Notes under the pieces: model-generated
The model's input: only the letters and a program-made list of their open reading frames with translations
Database searches by the model: none
Told to the model about the DNA's origin: nothing
Assembly: GCA_946893605.1 (NCBI GenBank)
Contig: OX335598.1
Location: forward strand, 496,001 to 560,000
Direction of reading: 5' to 3'
Origin: Candidatus Saccharimonadota bacterium
GTDB lineage: Bacteria; Patescibacteriota; Saccharimonadia; Saccharimonadales; Saccharimonadaceae
DNA length: 64,000 bases
Translations under genes and position numbers: made by a program
Shown: piece after piece, positions 1 through 9,754 of the stretch
Numbering within the stretch: position 1 is the first letter of the stretch
How the letters are laid out: the number at the start of each line of letters is the position of its first letter

Positions 1-1479
1 GCCTCATCCAGTCGCTGAAGCTGTCGATTACTGAACCTCAATTCTTTCGTCGCCTCGTCAATTTTACGCTGCAAACTTTTATTCAACTCATTAATTTCTT
101 CCAATGACAAAGAATTTCGAATCGACACCGCCAGTTCCCCAGCAATCGATTCCAACATTTCAATATCGCGAGAACTATAGCCCAAACTTTTATGCTCGCC
201 CAGAAATAGAATTCCCGTTTCTTGATTTTGATGCAACAGCGGCATAACAATTTTCGTGCGATGAATATCCAAAAGTTTCTTCAGATCTGGATCCTTTACT
301 TGATTTGCCAAAATAACTTCCGGAAAACTACAATTCTTATAATAGTAATCCATAATCCTGTGAACGTCTTCCTCGACAACAGATATTCGTCGCCGACCCG
401 CTCGACCATATATTCCTTTTTCTGGAATACAAAACGCCACTTTCCGCAGCAAGAGAAGTCGCTATATAATTGCCAACACGTCGAGTTAGCAATTGCAGAT
501 CTGCTGTGTAGGTTAATATTTTACTAATCTCACGCGTAAATGTATCAGCGTCATATTCTCCGTAATAAAAAACTCTATCAGTAAATTTATCAAAGATTTT
601 CTTCACCGGCTGATACATAACCGCCAAAATCATAGCCAAAATCATATTCATAAGATTTACGTGACTATCAACCGTCAGGCTGCGCTGGAAAACCAAAATT
701 GAAATAACATATGCAGAAATCACGTAGACGACAGCCAGTGCAATTAATAGCAACATATACGAAACGCTTCGAGCCACCGCCATTTTTACGTCCATCAATC
801 GGTATCTGACAATGCTATACATAATTGCGAATAAGAAAATAATCGTAGCAATTGGACCAATCCATATATATCGATAATCACCAAGCGCCGGAAGAAACAG
901 ATCCACTACAAAGCCAGGAATGCTACATATCAACAGACCAATCATGTAAATCGCGACTTGCTTGCGTCGAACAGGATCTGATTTGCGCCACGCTATATAA
1001 CCAAAACACATAGAAATTAAGAAGAATACCGAGAAAAAAGTTGCAAAAATAACATAGTTGACTGCATGAATCGGAATTCGAGAAAAATCTACTGGCGTGA
1101 CGATTTCTGATGTATTGATAATAAACTCAGGAACCAAAATAATATATAGCGAGAAAATCGTTATTAGTATACTAGACGCGCAGATAAAACTCTTCGTTGA
1201 TTTTGTCGATGGAAGAAACGACTTTGTAGTGAAAATAGCCAACGCAGGACAAAAAACAGCCGAAGCTACATAAAACCACCTGGACGCAGTGTCCAATGTT
1301 ACTTCCTTGTCCGCCAGAGAAAACACTTCAAGTCCAGCCGACCACACAGCCAAACATAAACAAACCAGAAAAAACCAATACTTTGCATCATGACGATGCT
1401 TCGACTTTTTAAGTACGAGCACGCCCAAAATTAGCGCCATCAACGCAACCAATCCTAGCACTAATGCTCGTATCATCAT
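1..1479 (-). CDS. Sensor histidine kinase, N-terminal part (frameshifted, runs off window)
   Basis: The 5' part of a membrane sensor kinase; the catalytic end lies left of the window. The first ~270 residues hold about seven hydrophobic segments, like the 7TM sensor region of histidine kinases. A GAF-like domain follows, then a charged coiled coil (about KSLQRKIDEATKELRF) of the kind that leads into the HisKA dimerisation helix. The frame breaks at a run of five T on the + strand (417-421); removing one base joins VLYSR to KGIYGRAGRRRISVVEE and the frame stays open to base 1. No H-box or ATPase motif is visible because of the window edge. A stand-alone receiver at 2896 on the other strand is a plausible partner. 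Subfamily not resolved. Confidence 0.8.
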
Positions 1480-1489
1480 ACTAATGCTT

Positions 1490-1495
1490 ATTATA
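1490..1495 (-). promoter_or_regulatory. -10 box of the histidine kinase gene
   Basis: TATAAT on the minus strand ends 10 bases before the start codon at 1479, leaving almost no leader and no Shine-Dalgarno. Confidence 0.5.
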
Positions 1496-1505
1496 GCATT
1501 TTATT

Positions 1506-2855
1506 CTACGTTTCAATCGCAAAAACTGTGTAAACGCCGCTTGCAGTAACCGTAGCTTCAATAGATTCTTTTGGTATGCCAGATTTTTGGAGTAATTTAA
1601 AGCCTTCTTTAATTGAGCGCATCCTAACCTTTGGGACCCACCCCATCAGTCCATGCAAAAATTCTTTCTGCGGGCGATTTACGTTCATATTGCCAGTGAT
1701 CATTAGCCCACCAGTTCGTAAAAACTTCAATGATTCTCGCGTCAATTGCTTATAAACGCCATCCGGCAGATATTCTCGCAAGCCAGAGTCTTCCGCGATA
1801 TCCAGCTTACGATTGCCCAAAACTCCCTCCAAACTAAGAGGCTTGCCGAGCTTGCTGAATAATCGCTCGCAATGAACTTCAATCTTATCTTCCAAATTCC
1901 ATTTCTTAGCTAGACTCTGTGCCGCTGCTAGAGACAACGGATCTTGGTCCAGCAGAATTACCGTCGGCGCCTCACCCGTTTCGTCCTTAAGTTTTTTCAG
2001 CATCTTCAAAGTCGCCAGCCCCGTTCCGCAGCCAAAACTCATCACCAACATATCGTCAATTGAACGATTCTCTTTTTCTGCCACTTTCTTCAAATGATCA
2101 ATCGACAAACCATTCACTGTTTCCACTCGCTCACGAATACCAAGCGAATCCGCACAATGCCGAATAACGTTAGAAAACTTCTCCGTCACCGGCGCCTGGA
2201 TAAACTCTCGGACGTCACTAAGCCTCTTCTCTACTTCTTCAATAGCTATCGCTTTATCTACGCCGTTGTTGATTTTATCTTGAATCATAACTTCTGTCAG
2301 CGGCAAGCCATTAATCTTCTCATCAAATACCGACTCATCCAGCGGACCACTCATAGTTGGATATTTACCTTCTGACAATATTTCGCCTTTTTTGCGAGAA
2401 ACTCTTAATCTATAAGCTTCAGAAATTGTCAAAAATGTTAGTGCGGAACCTCGCTGATTGTGCCACGGCTTCGAATCAGTTTGATCTTTACCGTATAGAA
2501 ATTTATCACGAAAAATCTCCAGATAAGCATCTACAATATTACCCCATTTATTTTCTCTTACAAAAGGAATCTTTTCTAGGACACTCGCAAGTGCTACCGC
2601 CGCCAAATTTATATGGATAATATCTTTACGAACATCCTTTAATTCCGCATCGCCCCGTTTCAAATAGTTATATGTATCTTTAATATCATCATGGTTGTTA
2701 TATGCAGGATCGGTCTTTTCTCCAATTTTAACCCTGCATTTCTCACTTCTAAGATCCGCAATTTCCTTACTTAATTTTTCATTAGCTTCATGATCAACTC
2801 CATTAAGAAAATCACCCGCTTCTGCAATACACCGTTCGTTCCTAAAGTTTTCCAT
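1506..2855 (-). CDS. Class I SAM-dependent methyltransferase, substrate unknown
   Basis: 449 residues. The C-terminal half carries the Rossmann methyltransferase signature: motif I MSFGCGTGLATL near residue 270, an acidic strand end ILLDQDPLSLAAA about 35 residues later, and a late strand LRTGGLMITGNMN. The N-terminal ~220 residues are helical and charged and match nothing I recognise. It is transcribed with the kinase gene downstream (27 bases apart) and diverges from the response regulator. The start at 2855 is supported by a TATAAT box 7 bases upstream. The target (small molecule, rRNA or protein) cannot be told from sequence. Confidence 0.75.
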   Translation of the reverse strand: MENFRNERCIAEAGDFLNGVDHEANEKLSKEIADLRSEKCRVKIGEKTDPAYNNHDDIKDTYNYLKRGDAELKDVRKDIIHINLAAVALASVLEKIPFVRENKWGNIVDAYLEIFRDKFLYGKDQTDSKPWHNQRGSALTFLTISEAYRLRVSRKKGEILSEGKYPTMSGPLDESVFDEKINGLPLTEVMIQDKINNGVDKAIAIEEVEKRLSDVREFIQAPVTEKFSNVIRHCADSLGIRERVETVNGLSIDHLKKVAEKENRSIDDMLVMSFGCGTGLATLKMLKKLKDETGEAPTVILLDQDPLSLAAAQSLAKKWNLEDKIEVHCERLFSKLGKPLSLEGVLGNRKLDIAEDSGLREYLPDGVYKQLTRESLKFLRTGGLMITGNMNVNRPQKEFLHGLMGWVPKVRMRSIKEGFKLLQKSGIPKESIEATVTASGVYTVFAIET

Positions 2856-2862
2856 GCCAGAA

Positions 2863-2868
2863 ATTATA
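2863..2868 (-). promoter_or_regulatory. -10 box, leaderless methyltransferase
   Basis: TATAAT with a 7-base spacer to ATG at 2855. It lies 15 bases from the opposing box at 2884-2889. Confidence 0.6.
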
Positions 2869-2883
2869 ACATAGTTTATATGA

Positions 2884-2889
2884 TATACT
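2884..2889 (+). promoter_or_regulatory. -10 box, leaderless response regulator
   Basis: TATACT with a 6-base spacer to ATG at 2896. Confidence 0.55.
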
Positions 2890-2895
2890 TAGAGC

Positions 2896-3267
2896 ATGAT
2901 AAAAATCGCTATCATTGAAGACGACCCAACCATCAGCCAGATGTACCGAATGAAGTTCGAATCAGACGGGTTTGACGTTCGCTTGGCTGCCAACGGACAA
3001 ATCGGCATAGAAGTAGTCGAAAAGTTTCAGCCAGATATTATTTTGCTAGATTTACAAATGCCAGAAATGGACGGCGCGGAGGCTTTGAAGCGAATTAGGT
3101 CTAAAGATTGGGGAAAAACCATTCCCGTTATCGTCCTCACCAACCTCGGCGAAGAAGAAGCTCCGCACGATTTGAAAAAATTAGGAATTCACAGCTATAT
3201 CGTAAAAGCAAATCTCACACCGCGCCAAGTTGTAGAGCAAGTCAAAACTGCCATAAAAGCTGCTTAG
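2896..3267 (+). CDS. Single-domain response regulator (CheY-like receiver)
   Basis: A 123-residue receiver domain and nothing else. The acidic pocket is EDD at 8-10, the phospho-acceptor is Asp52 in IILLDLQMPEMDG, the switch Thr is in VIVLTN and the conserved Lys in SYIVKANLT. With no output domain it should work by protein contact, as CheY- or PilG/PilH-type regulators do. The nearby histidine kinase is the obvious partner, but this is inference. The stop codon overlaps the end of the convergent folD. Confidence 0.9.
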   Translation: MIKIAIIEDDPTISQMYRMKFESDGFDVRLAANGQIGIEVVEKFQPDIILLDLQMPEMDGAEALKRIRSKDWGKTIPVIVLTNLGEEEAPHDLKKLGIHSYIVKANLTPRQVVEQVKTAIKAA

Positions 3268-4076
3268 TTTTTTGATTGATTCGCAATTTTTAGACAAGCC
3301 GTAATTACATTATCAAACAGCGCAGAAACCGTTAATGGACCAACTCCGCCTTTTTTTGGTGTAATAATTACATCATCACGCTGACGCGCCTCTTCGGATA
3401 CGTCGCCAACAATTTTTCCATTTTCCGAAGCAGTTCCCGCGTCAACAACAACCGCCTTGGCCTTGACCATTTGGCTTTTAATCAGCCCCGGAACTCCAGT
3501 CGCCGACACGATAATATCGTAATTTATCAATTGAGATAAATCGTCACCTTTTTCAAAAACCGTCACATCGACGTCAGACTTTAGCCACATCTTCTCAAGA
3601 GGGGCACCAACCAAACGACCTCGCCCGACAATTGCAACTTTCTTACCCTTCAAATCAACGCCATATCCAGCTAGCAGCCAATTGATAGCCGTTGGTGTAG
3701 CCGCCTGAAAAATCGCCTTTTTACGCAAACCGTCAACGTCTTTATCTTCTCGAATACTCTCGAGCAACTCCTCAGTCTGATCAGAATTACTAATCGGCAA
3801 TTGCAGAATTATTCCTTGAACGTCGTCTCGATTGTTCAATTCTTGAATCACCTCCAAAGCACCGCCCGCAGGGACTCGATGAATCTCCACGTCGATCAAA
3901 ATATCAGCGCCATACCTCTGCTTCAAACGCATATACGTTTCAATAACTGGATTTTCGACATCAGTAACAATTGCCAAACGAGGATTAATATGCCAAGCCT
4001 GCCTTAAAGCTCGCACCTGTTTCGCCTGGCGCTCCTTGATAAATCCAGCTAATTCTGAGCCATTTAGTTCTCTCAT
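3264..4076 (-). CDS. folD: Bifunctional methylenetetrahydrofolate dehydrogenase / cyclohydrolase
   Basis: Interconverts 5,10-methylene-THF, 5,10-methenyl-THF and 10-formyl-THF. The product has the GGVGPLTVSALFDNVI signature near the C terminus, the IVGRGRLVGAPLEKM nucleotide-binding loop, the QLPI active-site strand, and the YxxxK-type catalytic region around TYMRLKQRYGADI. The frame is open from 4103, but the Met at 4076 (MRELNGSELAGF) gives the usual family start. The canonical IVGRS loop reads VGRGRLVG here. With glyA at 8.5 kb this supplies one-carbon units. Confidence 0.92.
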   Translation of the reverse strand: MRELNGSELAGFIKERQAKQVRALRQAWHINPRLAIVTDVENPVIETYMRLKQRYGADILIDVEIHRVPAGGALEVIQELNNRDDVQGIILQLPISNSDQTEELLESIREDKDVDGLRKKAIFQAATPTAINWLLAGYGVDLKGKKVAIVGRGRLVGAPLEKMWLKSDVDVTVFEKGDDLSQLINYDIIVSATGVPGLIKSQMVKAKAVVVDAGTASENGKIVGDVSEEARQRDDVIITPKKGGVGPLTVSALFDNVITACLKIANQSKN

Positions 4077-4151
4077 TGTCATTAAGTATAGCAATTTTAC
4101 CATCTTGAGTACAGATATAGTGTGTGCTATAATTTGAGAAGCTTGGTTTAT

Positions 4152-4230
4152 GGCGGATGTAGCTCAGTTTGGTTAGAGCGCTGGATTGTGGCTCCGGAGG
4201 CCGTGGGTTCGAACCCCATCATTCGCCCCA
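4152..4230 (+). tRNA. tRNA-His (GTG)
   Basis: Cloverleaf with the anticodon loop centred on GTG. The extra G(-1) of histidine tRNAs is encoded at 4152 and pairs with C73 at 4227. The CCA tail is encoded at 4228-4230. Confidence 0.93.
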
Positions 4231-4315
4231 AGTTTTACGACAATTTATTCACACCGATAAATTATTTTCAATAAAACGGTAGACATTTTTATTAATTGTT
4301 GTATAATGAAATCGT

Positions 4316-4392
4316 GGGCCAGTAGCTCAGCTGGTTAGAGCACCTGCCTCTTAAGCAGGGTGTCGAGGGTTCGAGCCCCTCCTGGCCCTCCA
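4316..4392 (+). tRNA. tRNA-Lys (CTT)
   Basis: Acceptor GGGCCAG/CTGGCCC, anticodon stem CCTGC/GCAGG, loop CTCTTAA giving CTT. CCA is encoded at 4390-4392. A second lysine tRNA (TTT) lies at 46.4 kb. Confidence 0.93.
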
Positions 4393-4400
4393 AAAAATAA

Positions 4401-4427
4401 CCTCACATTGAAGTGAGGATTTTTTAT
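4401..4427 (+). terminator. Rho-independent terminator after tRNA-Lys
   Basis: CCTCAC / GTGAGG stem with a 6-base loop followed by ATTTTTTATT. Confidence 0.75.
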
Positions 4428-4838
4428 TTATCCAAACGGATTATACCCGCGAGAAGGTGGTTCACGAAAAGTAGTTCGGTTAGCGTTAAACGATTGACGA
4501 GAATTGTTCATGCCTGACGGAACATTGTTATTTTGTAGACCATTGACTCGTCGATTCCCGCCAGACAGACCAGCGTCATCAGGATTGTTGTTAGCACCCC
4601 TCGACCGAGACGCTACACTTATTTCCGCACCAAATCGTCTTCGATTGTCATAATTATTGGCCGACATCGAAGATCCGTATCCTTTAATATATCGGCGCTC
4701 CGAATTCACACCACGATTAGCGGTTAGCATTCTGCCCGTATCTCCATACGCTTTAAAACCATCAATTGATCTTCTCAAGGAGCCAGATAATCTAATCATC
4801 ATTTCCCGCGCCATTTGCGGCTTTTTGTTCGCATCCAT
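4428..4838 (-). CDS. Hypothetical Asn/Arg/Gly-rich small protein
   Basis: 136 residues, not recognised. The N-terminal ~50 residues could form amphipathic helices (REMMIRLSGSLRRSIDGF). The rest is low-complexity and basic, rich in Asn, Arg, Ser and Gly, ending RGYNPFG, and looks disordered. No signal peptide or membrane segment. Purine-rich GGGGGA lies before the ATG, so an initiation signal exists. It stands alone between tRNA genes. Nucleic-acid binding would fit the composition, but that is a guess. Confidence 0.55.
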   Translation of the reverse strand: MDANKKPQMAREMMIRLSGSLRRSIDGFKAYGDTGRMLTANRGVNSERRYIKGYGSSMSANNYDNRRRFGAEISVASRSRGANNNPDDAGLSGGNRRVNGLQNNNVPSGMNNSRQSFNANRTTFREPPSRGYNPFG

Positions 4839-4862
4839 ATATCCCCCATTAGTTATATGAAA

Positions 4863-4939
4863 TGGCGCCCCGAGTAGGATTCGAACCTACGACCTTAGGC
4901 TTAGAAGTCCTCTGCTCTATCCAACTGAGCTATCAGGGC
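4863..4939 (-). tRNA. tRNA-Arg (TCT)
   Basis: Acceptor GCCCTGA/TCGGGGC, T arm GTAGG/CCTAC, loop CTTCTAA giving TCT, CCA encoded at 4863-4865. The anticodon stem is weak: GAGGA opposite GCCTA leaves only three Watson-Crick pairs, with mismatches at 27-43 and 31-39. Confidence 0.88.
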
Positions 4940-4982
4940 GTATTCACATTATAACATCTTTCTGCTACAATAGTAAAAGCTT

Positions 4983-5057
4983 GCGGGTGTAGTACAGCGG
5001 TTAGTATGCAAGTTTTCCAAACTTGAGATGGGAGTTCGATTCTCCCCACCCGCACCA
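4983..5057 (+). tRNA. tRNA-Gly (TCC)
   Basis: Acceptor GCGGGTG/CACCCGC, anticodon stem CAAGT/ACTTG, loop TTTCCAA giving TCC; CCA encoded at 5055-5057. Confidence 0.93.
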
Positions 5058-5089
5058 AGTTTGACAATTTCAATCCATAAAGGGCATCG

Positions 5090-6895
5090 ATGGATCCATA
5101 TATTTATACAGAAAAGCCAAAATACCAGCCGCATGATATTGAAGATGCGTCCGAGTTTTATGATGTAATTGAACGAAGCAGCTTGACGCATCAATTGTCT
5201 GAAAACCGACCATATGTCTACTGGACGATGGAAATTTATGATAAATCCAATGGTATTAAAGGTGGCGGCGGACTTGGAGTTTTGGCGGCGGACACGCGAC
5301 GTGTAGCTGAAAAATTAGAGGTTCCATTCGTAGTAGTAACGCCGTTTTATCGTAGCGAGTCACACCAGAAAATCACCGACCTCGCACAAGAAGAGTTTTC
5401 GGAATCCGTTTCACCTCAAGATTACGGATTTGAATATATTGACGAAGTTTTCGTAAGTTCAAACGGATTCCCAGATGCAAGCTTAAGCATTTTTAAGAAG
5501 ACGCTCGGTTCAACGCAATTTGTTACAATTTCAGAACCGAACTTTGGACAATTGTACGAAGGCGACGGATCTGGCGATCATAGATTATACCAAGAGGTAG
5601 CGCTGGGGTTTGGCGGCTATAAAGCATTAAAGCTCCTCGGCATTAAGCCGGCTGTTATTCAGCTTAATGAGACCGCAACGATTTTTGCTGCATTGGCACG
5701 ACTAGACGAGCTGTGCGCTAACGGAATGAATTTATATGAGGCCATCGTTTACGTTCGCAAACACACGCTTTACACAAACCACACGCTTCTTCAAGCGGCC
5801 GAACCGGAATTTCATCGTTCACAATTTGAAAAATTAGTTCTGCCGAATATAAAAAGCAATGCCGTGCGCTGCTGGCTAATGGAACAATTCCGTAATGACA
5901 GATTGAGGCCGAATCTTTTGGCAATTGAGCTTACTGAAGCGAAGAATGGCGTTAGTAAATTACACTCCCGTGTAGCAAATTTCCGCGATCGCAACAACGA
6001 CAAAGTTAAATTTCAAGCCATTACCAATGGAATAGATCTTGAAACGTGGGTGCTACCTGAAACGTTGCAAACATATCGCGATCACGGTGTTATCGATAAA
6101 TTTGGATTGCCCACAAATGATTTTTCTGAAAAATTAGACTCGCTGAGTAGCGCGGATTTGAGGTATTTGAAAAAGCTCGGTCGAAAGGAATTGAATCGAG
6201 TCCTATTGAGTCGCCAAGATCAGTACGGAAAATCCATACAAATCCCAGAAAATGCAATATTATTCGATTTCAAGCGAAGATTCGCCAATTACAAACGACC
6301 TTATATGCCGTTTGAAAACCCAGATTCATTGCGCCAAATTCTCATTAGCCACAACGCGCATTATATTCTGACAGGAAAAGTTCACCAAGGCGACGTGACG
6401 ATGTATCAGAAATTGCTCGAAGTATTAAAATTGATTGATAACGATCCAGTTCTCAAGGAGCGTGTTCATTACATACAAGATTACGATGAAGAGCTGGGAC
6501 GAGCGTTAGCAATCGGCTCAGACGCCTCAATAAACATTCCTATTGTCGGATTAGAAGCGTGCGGCACCTCATGGGAGAAAGACATCGCCAATTTGAAACT
6601 CCTCATCTCCACTAGCGACGGCGGCGTTGCCGATGTCCAGCCAATCGCTTGCCTGGAGGTTACTGGTAGAAACTACGAAGCCGAAGTTTCATCTCTGTAC
6701 GTCAACATGCATAAAGCTGCAGCTATTTTGAAAAATGACCAATTGCTAGAAAAACATATCCGCCACCAATTAAGCAACTATTTGCCAATTATTTCTGGCG
6801 CCCGAATGATGAAAGATTATCTCAAATTTATTTTTCCAAAACCGCAAATCCAGCCTAAAAAAGAACCGCAGATCAAGCGAATTCCTATTCAATAA
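5090..6895 (+). CDS. Alpha-glucan (glycogen/maltodextrin) phosphorylase, GT35
   Basis: 601 residues, shorter than the ~840 of E. coli MalP/GlgP but like the compact bacterial alpha-glucan phosphorylases. Family hallmarks are GGGGLGVLAAD (58-68), GVSKLHSRVANFRDRN, the nucleotide-site strand FKRRFANYKRP, and the PLP-lysine region ACGTSWEKDIANL near residue 490, with GTSxxK kept where GTSNMK is usual. It should release glucose-1-phosphate from alpha-1,4-glucans in the cytoplasm. No glgA, glgB or malQ is nearby, so scavenging of host glucan is possible but unproven. It overlaps convergent murA by 11 bases. Confidence 0.85.
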   Translation: MDPYIYTEKPKYQPHDIEDASEFYDVIERSSLTHQLSENRPYVYWTMEIYDKSNGIKGGGGLGVLAADTRRVAEKLEVPFVVVTPFYRSESHQKITDLAQEEFSESVSPQDYGFEYIDEVFVSSNGFPDASLSIFKKTLGSTQFVTISEPNFGQLYEGDGSGDHRLYQEVALGFGGYKALKLLGIKPAVIQLNETATIFAALARLDELCANGMNLYEAIVYVRKHTLYTNHTLLQAAEPEFHRSQFEKLVLPNIKSNAVRCWLMEQFRNDRLRPNLLAIELTEAKNGVSKLHSRVANFRDRNNDKVKFQAITNGIDLETWVLPETLQTYRDHGVIDKFGLPTNDFSEKLDSLSSADLRYLKKLGRKELNRVLLSRQDQYGKSIQIPENAILFDFKRRFANYKRPYMPFENPDSLRQILISHNAHYILTGKVHQGDVTMYQKLLEVLKLIDNDPVLKERVHYIQDYDEELGRALAIGSDASINIPIVGLEACGTSWEKDIANLKLLISTSDGGVADVQPIACLEVTGRNYEAEVSSLYVNMHKAAAILKNDQLLEKHIRHQLSNYLPIISGARMMKDYLKFIFPKPQIQPKKEPQIKRIPIQ

Positions 6896-8404
6896 TCACT
6901 TCAATCTCAGCGCCTAGCGAATTTAAGCGCGCCGCCAATTCCTCGTATCCGCGATTGATTGAATATACATCGCGCAGGATCGATACGCCCGGAGCGGCAA
7001 GCATTGCCAAAAGTATCACAACGGACGGACGAAGCGCTGGCGGAGCAACAATGTCGGCCGGCTTCCATCTTGTCGGACCAGTGATATAAACACGGTGTGG
7101 ATCAACCAGCTCGATTTGTGCATTCAGCTTGCTCAGTTCTGTAAAGTAAATTGCTCGGTTTTCATAACTCCAGTCGTGAACCAACGTGCGCCCCTCGGCC
7201 ACCGTCGCGATAAGCCCCAAGAACGGCAAATTGTCCATATTAATTCCAGGAAACGGCAAGGCGTGAAGTTTATCCTTTGCTGCCTGGAGTTTGGAGCGTT
7301 GCAATTTAATATCAACCAAACGAGTTTGCCCATTATTAGCAAAATATTCCTTGCTGAGTTCAAATTTAAGACCCATCTCCGCCAATGTCGCCAGTTCAAT
7401 TTCCAAGAATTCAATCGGCGCACGACGAACGGTAATTTCCGAATCCGTCACCACAGCCGCCGCAATAAAACTCATCGCTTCAATTGGATCTTCGCTCGGA
7501 TAATAGTCCAGATTTTTACTAATTCGTTTACGACCCGTGATTTTCAAGGTCGTCGTACCAATTTCAATTTTCACACCCAACTTTTTCAAGAAGAAACAGA
7601 CGTCTTGAACCATGTAATTTGGGCTAGCATTGCGGATGATGGTAGTGTTTGGCGACAACGCCGCAGCCATAATGATATTTTCCGTCACTGTATCACCACG
7701 CTCCGTCAATAAAATTGTTCGATCGCCAGAATTGACATCAGTTTTTGCGTGATAATAATCAGTTTCCGCCGTGACATTCATTCCAAAATACCTCAAACCA
7801 CTAAGATGTGGCTCGACCGTGCGCTTTCCTAAATTACAGCCGCCAGCAAACGGCAATTTGAAATCATCATATTGATGCAGTAGCGGGATCAAGGAACATA
7901 ATCACCGTCCTAGTTCTCTTCGCCGCAGCAATATCCATATCTTCGTTTTCCGCGCGCTGGCGGCACGATCTCAAGATCACTACCGTCCAACCAGCGAGTT
8001 TTAACGCCAATCGAGTTCAGAACCTCAATAATTCGATTAACCTCCTCAATCCGCGCCACTTTCCTAAGCGTCGTCTTCCCCTTATTCAACAAACTCGCAC
8101 AGAGAAGGCCCACTGCGGCGTTTTTACTAGTCTTAACTTGTATCTCACCAGACAATTTTTTGCCGCCAGTTACCTTAAAATTCATTTTTCCGGAATGATT
8201 TACAGTCACGATATTGTTATTAAGCACTTCACTAATTCGAGCAATCATATCAATGCTAATATTCTGACCCCCGTTTTCAATGCGGTTAATAGCACTTTGC
8301 GACGTGCCAATCGCCTCAGCTAATTGCGTCTGTGTCAAACCTTGTTTTTGGCGATTTTCAGCGATTAAATTGCCGATTTTTTGAAGATACTTGTCTTTTA
8401 TCAT
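6885..8404 (-). CDS. murA: HTH (XRE) - MurA fusion: UDP-GlcNAc 1-carboxyvinyltransferase (two frame breaks)
   Basis: First committed step of peptidoglycan synthesis: transfers enolpyruvate from PEP to UDP-GlcNAc. Residues 1-65 form an XRE helix-turn-helix (GLTQTQLAEAIGTSQSAINRIE). MurA starts directly after (FKVTGGKKLSGEIQVKTSKNAA). The catalytic Cys, which is the fosfomycin target, is kept in FAGGCNLGKRTVEPH. The frame breaks twice, near 7943-7952 and 7888-7896. Removing one base at each site gives a continuous protein of about 506 residues through AAAKRTRTVIMFL into PLLHQYDDF. The start at 8404 is supported by a TATAAT box 6 bases upstream. The N-terminal DNA-binding domain is unusual for MurA. 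Confidence 0.85.
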
Positions 8405-8410
8405 GCGTAA

Positions 8411-8416
8411 ATTATA
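8411..8416 (-). promoter_or_regulatory. -10 box, leaderless HTH-murA
   Basis: TATAAT, then 6 bases, then ATG at 8404. The 66 bases to glyA hold AT-rich, partly repeated ATGATATA motifs that could be an operator for the gene's own HTH domain. Confidence 0.6.
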
Positions 8417-8470
8417 TCACTAATGATATATATAAGCAATGATATAATAAGTATTAACGGAGGTTTAGTC

Positions 8471-9738
8471 ATGAAAGACAAGCAAATTGAAGAACTTATA
8501 AAAGCAGAAAAAAAGCGCCAAACGGACGGCCTGGAACTAATTCCTAGCGAGAATTACGTTTCGTCAGATGTGCTTCAGGCGCTCGGTAGTGTTTTCACTA
8601 ATAAATATTCAGAAGGCTACCCTGGTCGACGTTATTACGGCGGACAAGAAAACACCGATCAAGTTGAACAGTTGGCAATTGACCGTGCTAAGAAACTTTT
8701 CAAAGCCGATCACGCTAACGTCCAGCCACATTCTGGAGCGCAGGCTAATGAGGCGGTTTATTACGCTTGGTGCGAGCCTGGCGACACTATTCTGGCTATG
8801 GATTTGGCTCACGGCGGACATCTTACGCACGGCGCCCCAGTTACTCGTAGCGCCAGAGAATACAACTTCATTCGCTATGGTATAAAAAATATCGACACTG
8901 GCGAAATTGACTATGAAGAAATCCGTCAATTGGCCTTAAAACACAAACCAAAGATCATTTTGGCGGGATTTTCGGCATATCCACGAGAGTTAGATTACGA
9001 AAAATTTGCTAAAATTGGTAATGAGGTCGGCGCTATGCTAATGGCAGACATGAGCCATATTGCGGGACTAATCGTTAGTGGCGTTGCTAAAAACCCGTTC
9101 GACTATGGCTTTCATGTAATTACCACAACAACTCATAAAACTCTACGTGGACCACGAGGCGGGCTGATTCTTAGTCGAGGAACAGTTGGCAATCCATTGA
9201 AAAACCAGAGAAAACTCTCGAAAATTTACCTACGTTGATTGATCGAGCAGTCTTCCCTGGCACGCAAGGTGGACCGCACATGCACACCATCGCTGCAAAA
9301 GCCGTAGCGTTCGGTGAAGCTTTACAGCCAGAATTCAAAGATTACGCCGAGCAAATTGTTAAAAATGCGAAAAGATTGGCGGAAGAGTTGCAAAAGCGTG
9401 GATTTAAGCTAGTAACTGGCGGCACCAGCAACCATTTGATTCTGGCAGATATTCACAGCAGCTTCGGTATTGACGGCAAGGAAGCGGAAATCGCCATGGA
9501 TAAAATCGGTCTGACACTGAATGCTAATGCGATTCCAGATGACCCACTACCAAGGTTCAGACCAAGCGGCATTCGCTTAGGCACTCCAGCCGTCACGACG
9601 CGAGGCGCCAAAGAAGACGACATGGAAAAAATCGCAGGATGGATGAGGCGGTCAATAGATAATCGCGACAATGACAAAATGTTGGCTGAACTACGTAAAG
9701 AAGTCGTAGAATTCTGCCATACTCTACGCGATATTTAA
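8471..9738 (+). CDS. glyA: Serine hydroxymethyltransferase (one frame break)
   Basis: PLP enzyme converting serine and THF to glycine and methylene-THF, feeding FolD. It has SENYVS, the [14 protein letters not shown] loop, and the PLP-lysine motif [14 protein letters not shown]. The true start is Met 8471 (MKDKQIEEL), with GGAGG upstream; the frame merely opens at 8423. The frame breaks at a run of five A (9200-9204). Adding one A restores [19 protein letters not shown] and a normal ~422-residue protein. As a central gene, an indel error is likelier than loss. Confidence 0.92.
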
Positions 9739-9754
9739 TGTAAACCCGCACATA

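Noticed and set aside
222-527. Open + strand frame across the histidine kinase break
   Set aside because: It is antisense to the kinase GAF region; the minus strand has conserved protein sequence across the break.
7095-7712. 205-codon + strand frame inside murA
   Set aside because: Antisense shadow of MurA; no start signal and a composition that follows the opposite strand.
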